Source: Pseudomonas knackmussii B13 | GTDB lineage: Bacteria > Pseudomonadota > Gammaproteobacteria > Pseudomonadales > Pseudomonadaceae | Assembly (NCBI RefSeq): GCF_000689415.1 | Contig: NZ_HG322950.1 | Location: 1,116,001-1,180,000 of the forward strand | Reading direction: 5' to 3' | DNA length: 64,000 bases | In this document: positions 44,799 to 53,693 of the stretch, piece by piece | Layout of the letters: every line of letters starts with the position of its first letter | Position numbering within the stretch: position 1 is the stretch's first letter | The notes under the pieces: generated by a model | Told to the model about the DNA's origin: nothing | The model's input: the letters and a program-made list of their open reading frames with translations, nothing else | The model's database searches: none | Made by a program: the position numbers and the translations under genes

Positions 44799-44938
44799 TC
44801 GTTTTCCCTCGTTTAGGAAGGCAGCGTTGGCGGTGGTGACCGGCCGACGAGATCGTCTGCCTGTGCCCCTGCGGGCTGTTCTTGTTGTCGAGCTTGGTTA
44901 GCCGGCGTGGCCCGAATGGCGACCCGCCAGGTGAATCA

Positions 44939-44960
44939 CCCGAAGCTCCCCTGCTTCGGG
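44939..44960 (-). terminator. Hairpin between patD and the APC permease gene
   Basis: Stem cccgaagc / gcttcggg with a 6-nt loop in the 244-bp gap. There is no clear T-run. It could reduce read-through from the transporter operon. Confidence 0.45.
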
Positions 44961-45042
44961 GGCGCGGCCTACGCGCCGCACCGTGCGCCGGTTGGCCCAC
45001 GGGAGCGGCAGGTGCCGGCCCCGTGGACGCACCGGATGGAAC

Positions 45043-46467
45043 TCAGTGCTTGAACATCACGTGACGGATGGCGGTGTAGTCCTCCAGGCCGTACATGGAC
45101 ATGTCCTTGCCGTAGCCGGAGAGCTTCATGCCGCCGTGCGGCATCTCGGTGGTCAGCATGAAGTGGGTGTTGACCCAGGTGCAGCCGTACTGCAGGCGCG
45201 CGGCCAGGCGATGGGCGCGGCCGATGTCGCTGGTCCACACCGAGGAAGCCAGGCCGTAGTCGGAGTCGTTGGCCCAGGCCAGGGCTTGGGCTTCGTCGTC
45301 GAACTCGGTGACCGAGACCACCGGGCCGAAGATTTCGCGGCGGACCACTTCGTCGTCCTGGCGGGCGCCGGCGAGAACGGTCGGCTCGAAGAAGAAGCCC
45401 GGACGGTCGGCACGCTTGCCGCCGGTGACCACCTCGATGTGCGGCTGCTGGCGGGCGCGCTCGACGAAGCCGATGACACGCTCCAGGTGCTGCTCGGTGA
45501 TGACCGGGCCGAGCTCGGTGTTCGGGTCGTCCTGCTCGCCGTACTGGATGCTGCCGACGGCCTCGCCGAGCTTTTGCACGAACTTGGCGTAGATGCCTTT
45601 CTGCGCGTAGATGCGACAGGCGGCGGTGCAGTCTTGCCCGGCGTTGTAGAAGCCGAAGGTGCGGATGCCTTCCACGGCGGCGTCGATGTCGGCGTCGTCG
45701 AAGATGATCACCGGGGCCTTGCCGCCCAGTTCCATGTGCATGCGCTTAACGGTGTCGGCGGTGCCGGCGATGATGCGGCTGCCGGTGGCGACCGAGCCGG
45801 TCAGCGAGACCATGCGCACTTTCGGGTGGGTGGTCAGCGGCTCGCCGACGGTCGGGCCGCGGCCGAAGACCACGTTGACCACGCCGGCGGGGAAGATCTC
45901 GGCCATCAGTTCGGCCAGGCGCAGGGCGGTCAGCGGGGTCTGCTCGGAGGGCTTGAGGACCACGGTGTTGCCGGCAGCCAGGGCCGGGCCGAGTTTCCAC
46001 GCGACCATCATCAGCGGGTAGTTCCACGGCGCGATGGAGGCGACCACGCCGATCGGGTCGCGGCGGATCATCGAGGTGTGGCCGGGCAGGTATTCGCCGG
46101 CGGCGGAACCTTGCAGGCAACGGCTGGCGCCGGCGAAGAAGCGGAACACGTCGGCGATGGCCGGCAGCTCGTCGTTCAGCGCGGCGCTGTAGGGCTTGCC
46201 GCAGTTGTTCGATTCCAGACGGGCCAGTTCTTCGGCGTTGGCGTCGATGGCGTCGGCCAGCTTGAGCAGCAGCAGGGAGCGGTCTTTCGGGGCGGTCTGC
46301 GACCAGCTGTCGAAGGCGGCGTCGGCGGCCAGTACGGCGGCATCGACCTGGGCCGTGGTAGCTTCGGCGATCTCTACCAGGGCGGTGCCCAGGGAGGGGT
46401 TCAGGACGGCGAGTTTCTCGCCTTCGCCGGCGACCAGTTGGCCGTTGATCAGCAGTTTGGTTTGCAT
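45043..46467 (-). CDS. patD: Gamma-aminobutyraldehyde dehydrogenase
   Basis: 474 aa, the same length as E. coli PatD (YdcW) and very similar throughout by recollection. It oxidises 4-aminobutanal, from putrescine transamination, to GABA with NAD+. Active-site Glu in KRMHMELGGKAPVIIFDDAD (about 246) and nucleophile Cys in NAGQDCTAACRIYA (about 280). C-terminus MHGGMKLSGYGK-like segment (here MPHGGMKLSGYGKDMSMYGL). It ends the ydcSTUV cluster, as in E. coli. No putrescine aminotransferase gene is in the window. Confidence 0.92.
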   Translation of the reverse strand: MQTKLLINGQLVAGEGEKLAVLNPSLGTALVEIAEATTAQVDAAVLAADAAFDSWSQTAPKDRSLLLLKLADAIDANAEELARLESNNCGKPYSAALNDELPAIADVFRFFAGASRCLQGSAAGEYLPGHTSMIRRDPIGVVASIAPWNYPLMMVAWKLGPALAAGNTVVLKPSEQTPLTALRLAELMAEIFPAGVVNVVFGRGPTVGEPLTTHPKVRMVSLTGSVATGSRIIAGTADTVKRMHMELGGKAPVIIFDDADIDAAVEGIRTFGFYNAGQDCTAACRIYAQKGIYAKFVQKLGEAVGSIQYGEQDDPNTELGPVITEQHLERVIGFVERARQQPHIEVVTGGKRADRPGFFFEPTVLAGARQDDEVVRREIFGPVVSVTEFDDEAQALAWANDSDYGLASSVWTSDIGRAHRLAARLQYGCTWVNTHFMLTTEMPHGGMKLSGYGKDMSMYGLEDYTAIRHVMFKH

Positions 46468-46561
46468 GGGATCGGTCCTCTTTCAGGAGCAGGGTGCAAG
46501 GTCGTCGTTATCGTTCTTGTAGGGGCTGGCCGGACAGCTGGCCGGCCAACCTGAGGGGTTC

Positions 46562-47368
46562 TTACTTGCCGCTCCCGGCCACGCCTTCGCCGCCCTTGGT
46601 CAGGTAGTAGGCGCCGAGGATCGGCAGCATGGTCACCATCATCACCAGCATGGCCACCACGTTGGTCACCGGGACGTCGCGCGGGCGGGTCAGCTGGTTG
46701 AGCAGCCAGATCGGCAGGGTGCGTTCGTGGCCGGCGGTGAAGGTGGTCACGATGATCTCGTCGAAGGACAGCGCGAAGGCGAGCATGCCGCCGGCCAGCA
46801 GCGCCGAGCCGAGGTTCGGCAGGATCACGTAGCGGAAGGTCTGCCAGCCGTCGGCGCCCAGGTCCATCGAGGCTTCGATGAGGCTGTGCGAGGTGCGGCG
46901 GAAGCGCGCGATGACGTTGTTGTAGACGATCACCACGCAGAAGGTCGCGTGGCCGATGACGATGGTCAGGAAGCCCGGCTCGATGCCGAGGGTCTTGAAC
47001 GCCGACAGCAGCGCGATGCCGGTGATGATGCCGGGCAGGGCGATCGGCAGGATCAGCATCAGCGAGATGCCTTCCTTGCCGAAGAAGTCGCGGCGGTACA
47101 GCGCGGCCGCGGCCAGGGTGCCCAGGACCATCGCGATCAGCGTGGCGATGCAGGCGATCTTCAACGACAGAGTGATCGACTCCAGCACGTCCTGGCGGGC
47201 GAAGGCGACGCTGAACCAGTGCAGGGTGAAGCCCTGCGGCGGGAAGCTGAACGCGGCGTCTTCGGTGTTGAAGGCGTACATGAAGATGATCAGGATCGGG
47301 AAGTGCAGGAACACCAGCCCGCCCCAGGCGGCCGCTTTCAGGCCGAAGGAAGCTTTCTCAGAGTGCAT
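46562..47368 (-). CDS. ydcV: Polyamine ABC transporter permease, YdcV-like
   Basis: 268 aa with about six helices, PotC/YdcV type. The inner-membrane EAA loop is visible: SLIEASMDLGADGWQTFRYV. The start overlaps the end of the ydcU gene by 11 nt. Gene order S-T-U-V-patD equals that of E. coli ydcSTUVW, which supports the family name; transport of putrescine or a related amine is inferred. Confidence 0.9.
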   Translation of the reverse strand: MHSEKASFGLKAAAWGGLVFLHFPILIIFMYAFNTEDAAFSFPPQGFTLHWFSVAFARQDVLESITLSLKIACIATLIAMVLGTLAAAALYRRDFFGKEGISLMLILPIALPGIITGIALLSAFKTLGIEPGFLTIVIGHATFCVVIVYNNVIARFRRTSHSLIEASMDLGADGWQTFRYVILPNLGSALLAGGMLAFALSFDEIIVTTFTAGHERTLPIWLLNQLTRPRDVPVTNVVAMLVMMVTMLPILGAYYLTKGGEGVAGSGK

Positions 47369-48308
47369 CGAAGGCCCCCAGACGCTTGACGATGGACAGG
47401 TAGACGGCGATCAGCACGATCGGCACCAGGGTGAAGGCGGCGGCCATCGGCATGTTGCCGATCGCGCCCTGCTGGGCGTAGACCATGCTGCCGATGAAGT
47501 AGCCGGGCGGGCCGATCAGCTGCGGCACGATGAAGTCGCCCAGGGTCAGGCTGAAGGTGAAGATCGAGCCGGCGGCGATGCCCGGGATCGACAGCGGCAG
47601 GATGACCTGGAAGAAGGTCTGCCGCGGGTGCGCGCCGAGGTCCGCGCTGGCTTGCAGCAGCGACGGCGGCAGGCGCTCCAGGGAGGCCTGGATCGGCAGG
47701 ATCATGAACGGCAGCCAGATGTAGACGAACACCAGGAAGCGCCCCAGGTGCGAGGTCGACAGGGTGTTGCCGCCCACGCCCGGCAGGCCCAGCAGCAGGT
47801 TCAGCAGGCCTTCCAGGCCCATGTGCTGGATGAACCACTGGGCGACGCCGCCCTTGGCCAGCAGCAGGGTCCAGGCGTAGGCCTTGACGATATAGCTCGC
47901 CCACATCGGCATCATCACGGCGATGTAGAAGAACGCCTTGGTTTTACCGGTGGTGTAGCGCGCCATGTAGTAGGCGATGGGGAAGGCCACCACGCCACTG
48001 GCGATGGACACCGCGACCGCCATCACCAGGGTGCGCTGGATGATGTCGAAGTTGGCCGGGTTGAACAGGTTGGCGAAGTTCGCCCAGGTCAGGTCCGGCG
48101 TCACCGTCATGGTGAAGTCGTCGAAGGTGTAGAAACCCTGCCACATCAGGGTCAGCAGCGAGCCCAGGTAGATCGCGCCGAACCACAGCAGCGGCGGCAC
48201 CAGCAGCAGCGACAGGTACAGGTTGGGCTTGCGGTAGAGCAGGTTCGACAGCCGGCGCAGCGGGCCGTTGCCCGCTACTGGCCGCTCGGCGTTGAGCGTC
48301 AGTTCCAT
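47358..48308 (-). CDS. ydcU: Polyamine ABC transporter permease, YdcU-like
   Basis: 316 aa, PotB/YdcU type, with a longer N-terminal extension before the first helix (LYLSLLLVPPLLWFGAIYLG). About six helices; EAA loop LPPSLLQASADLGAHPRQTF. The start lies 1 nt after the ydcT stop. It pairs with the YdcV-like protein to form the channel. Confidence 0.9.
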   Translation of the reverse strand: MELTLNAERPVAGNGPLRRLSNLLYRKPNLYLSLLLVPPLLWFGAIYLGSLLTLMWQGFYTFDDFTMTVTPDLTWANFANLFNPANFDIIQRTLVMAVAVSIASGVVAFPIAYYMARYTTGKTKAFFYIAVMMPMWASYIVKAYAWTLLLAKGGVAQWFIQHMGLEGLLNLLLGLPGVGGNTLSTSHLGRFLVFVYIWLPFMILPIQASLERLPPSLLQASADLGAHPRQTFFQVILPLSIPGIAAGSIFTFSLTLGDFIVPQLIGPPGYFIGSMVYAQQGAIGNMPMAAAFTLVPIVLIAVYLSIVKRLGAFDAL

Positions 48309-48309
48309 C

Positions 48310-49338
48310 TCACGCGCCCTCGTGCAGGGCCACCATGGCCTCGCGCGCCCAGCGCGCGGTCACGCGCTGCCCCGGCTGGTGGGCGAGGGTGGCGGCGTCC
48401 CACTGGTTGTTGGCCTGGCTCAGGCAGAGGTTCTGGCCGTTGTCGAGACGGATCTCGTAGCGGGTGGCCGAGCCCTGGTACTGGATATCGTGCAGCAGGC
48501 CGCTGATCTCCACGTCCGAGGCGCTGCGCTCGCCGCTGGCGAAACGGATGTGCTCGGGACGGATGGAGAAGGGCTGCGGATTGCCGGCAATCAGGGTGGC
48601 GAGGTCGCCGCGCAGCACGTTGGAGGTGCCGACGAACTCGGCGACGAAGGGCGTGGCCGGCTTCATGTACAGGTTGCGCGGGGTGTCGACCTGCTCGATG
48701 CGGCCCTTGTTGAACACGGCCACGCGGTCGGACATGGACAGCGCTTCGCCCTGGTCGTGGGTCACGAAGATGAAGGTGATGCCGAGCTGGCGCTGCAGCT
48801 TCTTCAGTTCGCTCTGCATCTGCTCGCGCAGCTTGAGGTCCAGTGCGCCGAGCGGTTCGTCCAGCAGCAGTACGCGCGGACGGTTCACCAGGGCGCGGGC
48901 CAGGGCCACGCGCTGGCGCTGGCCGCCGGAGAGCTGGGCCGGCTTGCGGCTGCCGTAGCCGCCGAGGGCGACCATGCCCAGGGCCTCTTCGGCGCGGGCC
49001 AGGCGCTCGGCCTTGGCCACGCCTTTCACCTTCAGGCCGTAGGCGACGTTCTCCAGCACGTTCATGTGCGGGAAGAGCGCGTAGTCCTGGAACACGGTGT
49101 TGACGTCGCGCTGGTACGGCGGAAGGCCGGCGGCCTCCTCGCCATGGATGCGGATGGAGCCTGCGGTGGGTTGCTCGAAACCGGCGATCAGGCGCAGGCA
49201 GGTGGTCTTGCCGGAACCGGAAGGGCCGAGCATGGAGAAGAACTCGCCGTCCTTGATGTCGATGGACACCTGGTCAACAGCCTTCACGTCGCCGAACTGG
49301 CGGGAGACCTGGGTGAATTGAACAGCGGGGGTGGTCAT
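48310..49338 (-). CDS. ydcT: Polyamine ABC transporter ATP-binding protein, YdcT-like
   Basis: 342 aa, PotA type. Walker A GPSGSGKTTCLRLIAG, Q-loop VFQDYALFPHMNVLENV, signature LSGGQRQRVALARAL, Walker B VLLLDEPLGALD and switch His in FIFVTHDQGEA. The C-terminal TOBE domain covers about residues 265-340. It follows ydcS after a long hairpin-containing gap of 232 nt. Confidence 0.93.
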   Translation of the reverse strand: MTTPAVQFTQVSRQFGDVKAVDQVSIDIKDGEFFSMLGPSGSGKTTCLRLIAGFEQPTAGSIRIHGEEAAGLPPYQRDVNTVFQDYALFPHMNVLENVAYGLKVKGVAKAERLARAEEALGMVALGGYGSRKPAQLSGGQRQRVALARALVNRPRVLLLDEPLGALDLKLREQMQSELKKLQRQLGITFIFVTHDQGEALSMSDRVAVFNKGRIEQVDTPRNLYMKPATPFVAEFVGTSNVLRGDLATLIAGNPQPFSIRPEHIRFASGERSASDVEISGLLHDIQYQGSATRYEIRLDNGQNLCLSQANNQWDAATLAHQPGQRVTARWAREAMVALHEGA

Positions 49339-49463
49339 GGTGCACGCTCCAAGGGGCAGGACGTCGGCGCGCGAAGGCCCTGCCCGTGAATCTGATTACG
49401 GGTGAAACGAATTGAATCGGAGAGACGAAAAGTCGTTCAGGGAGCGTCGCGAGCAGGCCCTCA

Positions 49464-49540
49464 GCCGCGTCCGGCCAGCGCACAGGAACCGCAGCGTACT
49501 TCAGTACGTGAGGATTCCGAGCACTGCCCGGGCGCGGATC
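49464..49540 (-). other. Long imperfect intercistronic stem-loop, ydcS-ydcT
   Basis: The two arms (ccgcgtccggccagcgcaca and on to gcgtact; then agtacgtgaggattccgagc and on to gggcgcgg) pair over about 35 positions with mismatches, closing with cgtact-tc-agtacg. On the transcript it would follow ydcS and precede ydcT. It could stabilise the binding-protein part of the mRNA or lower downstream expression, as with REP sequences in malE-malF. Confidence 0.6.
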
Positions 49541-49570
49541 AGGGCCGCACAGCAGCTACCTGGATGACTT

Positions 49571-50716
49571 TTAACGGCCGCCCATGATCGCGATGTAGTC
49601 CTGGGTCCAGCGGCTGTAGGGGACGAACTTGCCGCCCTCGGCCTGCGGGGTTTTCCAGAAGGCGATCTTGCTGAACTGCTCGAAGCCGTTGGTGGCGCAG
49701 CCTTCGGCGCCCAGCAGGGTGCTGGCCTTGCAGCCTTCGGGCGCGGCCGGGACCGAGCCGAACCAGGCGGCGACGTCGCCCTGGACCTTGGGTTCCAGCG
49801 ACCAGTTCATCCACTTGTAGGCGCAGTTCGGGTGCGCGGCTTCGGCGTGCATCATGGTGGTGTCGGCCCAGCCGGTGGCGCCTTCTTTCGGGAAGACCGA
49901 GGCGATCGGCTGCTTCTCGCCTTTCAGCGAGTTGACCTGGTACGGCCAGGAGCCGGAAGCGGCCACGCCTTCGTTCTTGAAGTCGCTCATCTGCACGGTC
50001 GCGTCGTGCCAGTAGCGGTGGATCAGCGAGTGCTGCTTGCGCAGCAGGTCGAGCACCGCGCTGTACTGCGCTTCGGTCAGCTGGTAGGGGTCCTGGATGC
50101 CCAGGGCCGGCTGGGTGGCCTTCAGGTAGAGGGCGGCGTCGGCGATGTAGATCGGGCCATCGTAGGCCTGCACGCGGCCCTTGTTCGGCTTGCCGTCAGG
50201 CAGGTTCTGCGGCTCGAAGACCACGGCCCAGCTGTCCGGCGCCTTCGGGAAGACCTTGGTGCTGTACATCAGCACATTCGGGCCCCACTGGTAGGGGGTG
50301 CCGTAGGTCTTGCCGCTGACGGTGTACCAGGGCGCGTTCTGCAGGCGCTGGTCGACGTTCTTCCAGTTGGGGATCAGCGAGGTGTCGATCGGCTGCACGC
50401 GCTTGCCGTAGATCAGGCGCAGGGAGGCGTCGCCCGAAGCGGTGACCAGGTCGTAGCCGCCCTTGGCCATCAGGCTGACCATCTCGTCGGAGGTGGCGGC
50501 GGTCTTCACGTTGACCTGGCAGCCGGTGTCCTTCTCGAACTGGGTGACCCAGTCGTAGGCCTTGTCGGACTGGCCGCGTTCGATGTAGCCCGGCCAGGCG
50601 ATGATGTCCAGGCGGCCTTCACCGGCACCGACGGCCTTGGCGGCGTCGGCCGCCTGTACGCCGGCGCTGGCCAGCAGGGCGGTGGTGATGGCGCTGAGCA
50701 GTGCTGTCTTGCGCAT
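49571..50716 (-). CDS. ydcS: Polyamine ABC transporter substrate-binding protein, YdcS-like
   Basis: 381 aa, equal to E. coli YdcS. The start at 50716 has GGGAG upstream; signal peptide MRKTALLSAITTALLASAGV followed by QAA. The spermidine/putrescine-binding (PotD-like) fold is shown by LDIIAWPGYIERGQSDKAYD, VNVKTAATSDEMVSLMAKGG, YDLVTASGDASLR and YQWGPNVLMYSTKVF. E. coli YdcS has also been reported in polyhydroxybutyrate metabolism, so the ligand remains to be shown. Confidence 0.92.
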   Translation of the reverse strand: MRKTALLSAITTALLASAGVQAADAAKAVGAGEGRLDIIAWPGYIERGQSDKAYDWVTQFEKDTGCQVNVKTAATSDEMVSLMAKGGYDLVTASGDASLRLIYGKRVQPIDTSLIPNWKNVDQRLQNAPWYTVSGKTYGTPYQWGPNVLMYSTKVFPKAPDSWAVVFEPQNLPDGKPNKGRVQAYDGPIYIADAALYLKATQPALGIQDPYQLTEAQYSAVLDLLRKQHSLIHRYWHDATVQMSDFKNEGVAASGSWPYQVNSLKGEKQPIASVFPKEGATGWADTTMMHAEAAHPNCAYKWMNWSLEPKVQGDVAAWFGSVPAAPEGCKASTLLGAEGCATNGFEQFSKIAFWKTPQAEGGKFVPYSRWTQDYIAIMGGR

Positions 50717-50834
50717 GTGGAACTCCCTCGTTGTTGTCTCTATTGGTGGGGCAGTGATCAATCGAGCAACTCGCCTCGTACGGCCGGGCCGTCGGGCGTT
50801 TTTTGTGTACCGGCGGGCGTGCCCGCCGGGTCGT

Positions 50835-52343
50835 TCAATCCAGGCGGTCGCCGTGGCGGGCCATGATGTGGCGCACCACGCTGTAGTCCTGCAGCGAGTC
50901 GCTGGACAGGTCCTTGCCGTAGCCCGAGCGCTTGAGGCCGCCGTGCGGCATTTCGCTGGCGAGCATGAAATGGGTGTTGATCCAGGTGCAGCCGTACTGC
51001 AGGCGGTTGGCGATCTGGAAGGCCTTGTCCAGGTTCTGCGTCCACACCGAGGAAGCCAGGCCGTATTCGGAGTCGTTGGCCCAGTCCACCGCCTGTTCCA
51101 GCTGGTCGAAGCGGGTCACGGTGACGACCGGACCGAACACCTCGCGCTGGACGATCTCGTCCTGCTGCTTGCAGCCGGCCAGCAGGGTCGGCTGGTAGTA
51201 GTAGCCGGGGCCGGAATGCACGGCGGCGCCGGTGACGCGCTCGATGTGCGGCTGGCCGAGGGCGCGTTCGACGAAGCTGGCCACGCGGTCGCGCTGGCGG
51301 GCGCTGATCAGCGGGCTGATCTCGTTGTCCTGGTCGCGCTTGCGGGCGAAGCGGATGCCCGATACGGCGTCGCCGAGTTCGGCCACCAGGCGGTCGTGGA
51401 TGCCGGCCTGGGCATAGATGCGGCAGGCGGCGGTGCAGTCCTGGCCGGCGTTGTAGTAGCCGTGGGTGCGGATGCCCTGGACCACGGCTTCGAGGTCGGC
51501 GTCGTTGCAGACGATCACCGGCGCCTTGCCGCCCAGTTCCAGGTGGGTGCGCTTCAAGGTGCGCGCGGCGGCCTGGAGGATCTTCTGCCCGGTGACGATA
51601 TCGCCGGTCAGCGACACCATGCGCACCTTGGCGTGGCTGACCAGGTGGCTGCCGACGCTCTCGCCGCCGCCGCAGACGATGTTGAGCACGCCGGGCGGAA
51701 GGATGTCGGCCAGCGCCGGGGCGAGGGCCAGGATCGACAGCGGAGTGTGCTCGGAAGGCTTGAACACCAGGGTGTTGCCGGCGGCCAGGGCCGGGGCGAT
51801 CTTCCACGCCGCCATCATCAGCGGGTAGTTCCAGGGCGCGATGGAGGCCACCACGCCGACCGGGTCGCGGCGCACCATGCTGGTGTGCCCGGGGATGTAT
51901 TCGCCGGCCAGTTGGCCTTGCTGGCAGCGCACGGCGCCGGCGAAGAAGCGGAACACGTCGGCGGTGGCGGGGATGTCGTCCTGCCGCGCCAGGTGCAGCG
52001 GCTTGCCGCAGTTCAGGGCTTCGAGGCGGGCGAGGGTGTCGGCGCGCTTGTCGATGGCATCGGCGATGGCCAGCAGCGCGGCGGAGCGTTGTGCGGGGGT
52101 GGTGCGGGACCAGGAAGGAAAGGCGCGGTTCGCCGCTTCGATGGCGCTTTCCAGCTGCTCCAGCGAGGCGTCGGCGACGGCGACCAGGGTGTCGCCGCTG
52201 GCGGGGTTGAGGATGGCCTCTGCCATGCCCTGGCCGACCGTCAGCTGACCGTCGATCAGCAGCTCGGTGTGCAGGGTCGGGATAGTCGCAGCGGCATTCA
52301 TCTTCGCGGCTCTTTTCTTCTCGGTCTTGTTGTCGGGGGCCAT
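50835..52343 (-). CDS. Second PatD-type aldehyde dehydrogenase
   Basis: 502 aa from ATG 52343 (GGAGC upstream), or 488 aa from ATG 52301. It is a clear paralogue of the patD product at 45043-46467. Shared blocks: RRDPVGVVASIAPWNYPLMM, NAGQDCTAACRIYAQ (nucleophile Cys near 303), LELGGKAPVI (general-base Glu) and MPHGGLKRSGYGKDLSSDSL. It has an extended, charged N-terminus (MAPDNKTEKKRAAKMNAAAT) before the ALDH domain. It is the first gene after the LysR regulator, ahead of ydcS. It likely oxidises an omega-amino aldehyde from a longer diamine or another polyamine. Confidence 0.87.
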   Translation of the reverse strand: MAPDNKTEKKRAAKMNAAATIPTLHTELLIDGQLTVGQGMAEAILNPASGDTLVAVADASLEQLESAIEAANRAFPSWSRTTPAQRSAALLAIADAIDKRADTLARLEALNCGKPLHLARQDDIPATADVFRFFAGAVRCQQGQLAGEYIPGHTSMVRRDPVGVVASIAPWNYPLMMAAWKIAPALAAGNTLVFKPSEHTPLSILALAPALADILPPGVLNIVCGGGESVGSHLVSHAKVRMVSLTGDIVTGQKILQAAARTLKRTHLELGGKAPVIVCNDADLEAVVQGIRTHGYYNAGQDCTAACRIYAQAGIHDRLVAELGDAVSGIRFARKRDQDNEISPLISARQRDRVASFVERALGQPHIERVTGAAVHSGPGYYYQPTLLAGCKQQDEIVQREVFGPVVTVTRFDQLEQAVDWANDSEYGLASSVWTQNLDKAFQIANRLQYGCTWINTHFMLASEMPHGGLKRSGYGKDLSSDSLQDYSVVRHIMARHGDRLD

Positions 52344-52394
52344 GTTTGTGCTCCGGTCGGGCTGCCCGGAATAGGCCCTTTTATATGGAACGAG

Positions 52395-52460
52395 AGACTA
52401 GAGTCCGGGCTTGAGGTCGACAAATTCTAAATACTGAAAGTGGCCTTCGATTAAATCGAA
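52395..52460 (-). promoter_or_regulatory. Predicted LysR-controlled promoter upstream of the second ALDH gene
   Basis: On the minus strand TTGTCG (52423-52418) and TAGTCT (52400-52395) are spaced by 17 bp. Upstream is the dyad TTCGATTTAATCGAA (52460-52446), which contains T-N11-A (52459-52447) and is centred about -65 from the expected start near 52388, the classical LysR recognition position. The start site and binding are inferred. Confidence 0.6.
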
Positions 52461-52465
52461 TGCTG

Positions 52466-53377
52466 CTAGATCGAAGGCCGCTTGGCGTTCGGTTGTTCTC
52501 GGGCGACGGTAAGGAACGGGTCGACCAGCGCCGGGCGCGCGGTGCCGCGACGCCAGGCCAGGCCCACGTCCAGCGGCTCGCTGAGGTCCACCAGCGGACG
52601 CGCCTCGATGATGTCGCCTTCCAGCGACCAGGGGCGGTAGGTCATGTCGGGCTGGATCGATAGGCCCAGGCCGGCCGCCACCAGGCTTCGCACGGCTTCC
52701 ACGGAGGCGGTGCGCAGCGTTACCTGCGGGATCAGGCCGGCGCGCGACCAGATGCGCTGGGTGTGCAGGCCCATCTCGTCGGCGTTGAGCTGGATCAGCG
52801 GTTCGCCGGCAACGTCCGCCAGGCCGATGCTGTCGCGCTCCAGCAAAGGATGCTGCGCCGGCAGCCAGAGGCGGTGCGGCGAGTGGGTCAGCACCTCGGT
52901 CTGCAGCGCGTGGCGGTCCTCCAGGTTGGAAAGGATGAGCACGCCGACGTCGATCTCGCCGCTTACCAGCAGGTGTTCGATATAGGGGCGCTCGTCCTCT
53001 ACCACGCGGGTCTGCACGTTGGGGTAGGCACGCTGGAAGCGGTTGATCAGGTCGGCCAGGTAATAGCCGGCGACCAGGCTGGTCACGCCTATGGTCAGGT
53101 GCCCGGCGACCTGGTCGGTGCTCTGCTGCAGGCTGCGCTTGGCGTTCTCCACCGTGGCGAGGATCAGGTGCGCCTGGCGCAGGAACTGGTGGCCCTGGTG
53201 GGTCAGGGTCATGCCCTTGGCGTGGCGCTCGAACAGGCGCACGCCGATCTCTTCCTCCAGCTGCTGGATGGCCAGGGTCAGGGTCGATTGGGAAATGAAC
53301 ACCGCCTGCGCGGCGGCAGAGATCGAACCGGTCTCGGCGACGGCGATGAAATGGCGGATCTGGCGCAGGGTCATCAT
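52466..53377 (-). CDS. LysR-type transcriptional regulator
   Basis: 303 aa from ATG 53377 (MMTLRQIRHFIAVAETGSIS). The winged HTH covers residues 1-60 (AAAQAVFISQSTLTLAIQQL, EEEIGVRLFERHAKGM). The LysR_substrate domain follows. It lies upstream of and in the same direction as the ALDH-ydcSTUV-patD series, 122 nt from it, with a T-N11-A box between. It is the obvious candidate regulator of that operon; the inducer is unknown. Confidence 0.9.
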   Translation of the reverse strand: MMTLRQIRHFIAVAETGSISAAAQAVFISQSTLTLAIQQLEEEIGVRLFERHAKGMTLTHQGHQFLRQAHLILATVENAKRSLQQSTDQVAGHLTIGVTSLVAGYYLADLINRFQRAYPNVQTRVVEDERPYIEHLLVSGEIDVGVLILSNLEDRHALQTEVLTHSPHRLWLPAQHPLLERDSIGLADVAGEPLIQLNADEMGLHTQRIWSRAGLIPQVTLRTASVEAVRSLVAAGLGLSIQPDMTYRPWSLEGDIIEARPLVDLSEPLDVGLAWRRGTARPALVDPFLTVAREQPNAKRPSI

Positions 53378-53506
53378 GGTGGCGGGGCCGCTGACGAGGT
53401 GTGGGCAGAATGCCGCCATCGCGGGCGGCACTCCAGGCCTGGTTGATAGGCTTTATCGAAAATCTATAGGAGCATTCTTTTTATTCGAATGAAAGCGCTG
53501 GTTTTT

Positions 53507-53573
53507 GTAGGAGCGGATCTCATCCGCGAACCGCGCCGGGGCTCTGCCTATCGCGGATAAGATCCGCTCCTAC
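53507..53573. repeat. REP-like inverted pair
   Basis: GTAGGAGCGGATCTCATCCG and the inverted ending ataagatccgctcctac form a hairpin-prone pair between the LysR gene and the DUF533 genes. It marks the boundary between the divergent transcription units. Confidence 0.8.
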
Positions 53574-53693
53574 GGGCGATGTATGAAGCTGCCTTCCACC
53601 CTGTCAGCAATATCCCGAAGCACACTGCGCCTGGGGGCATGCCGTGGTGGCGGCTAGAGTCGAAGGCTTCGACCCTCGACCCAGGAGATCGCC

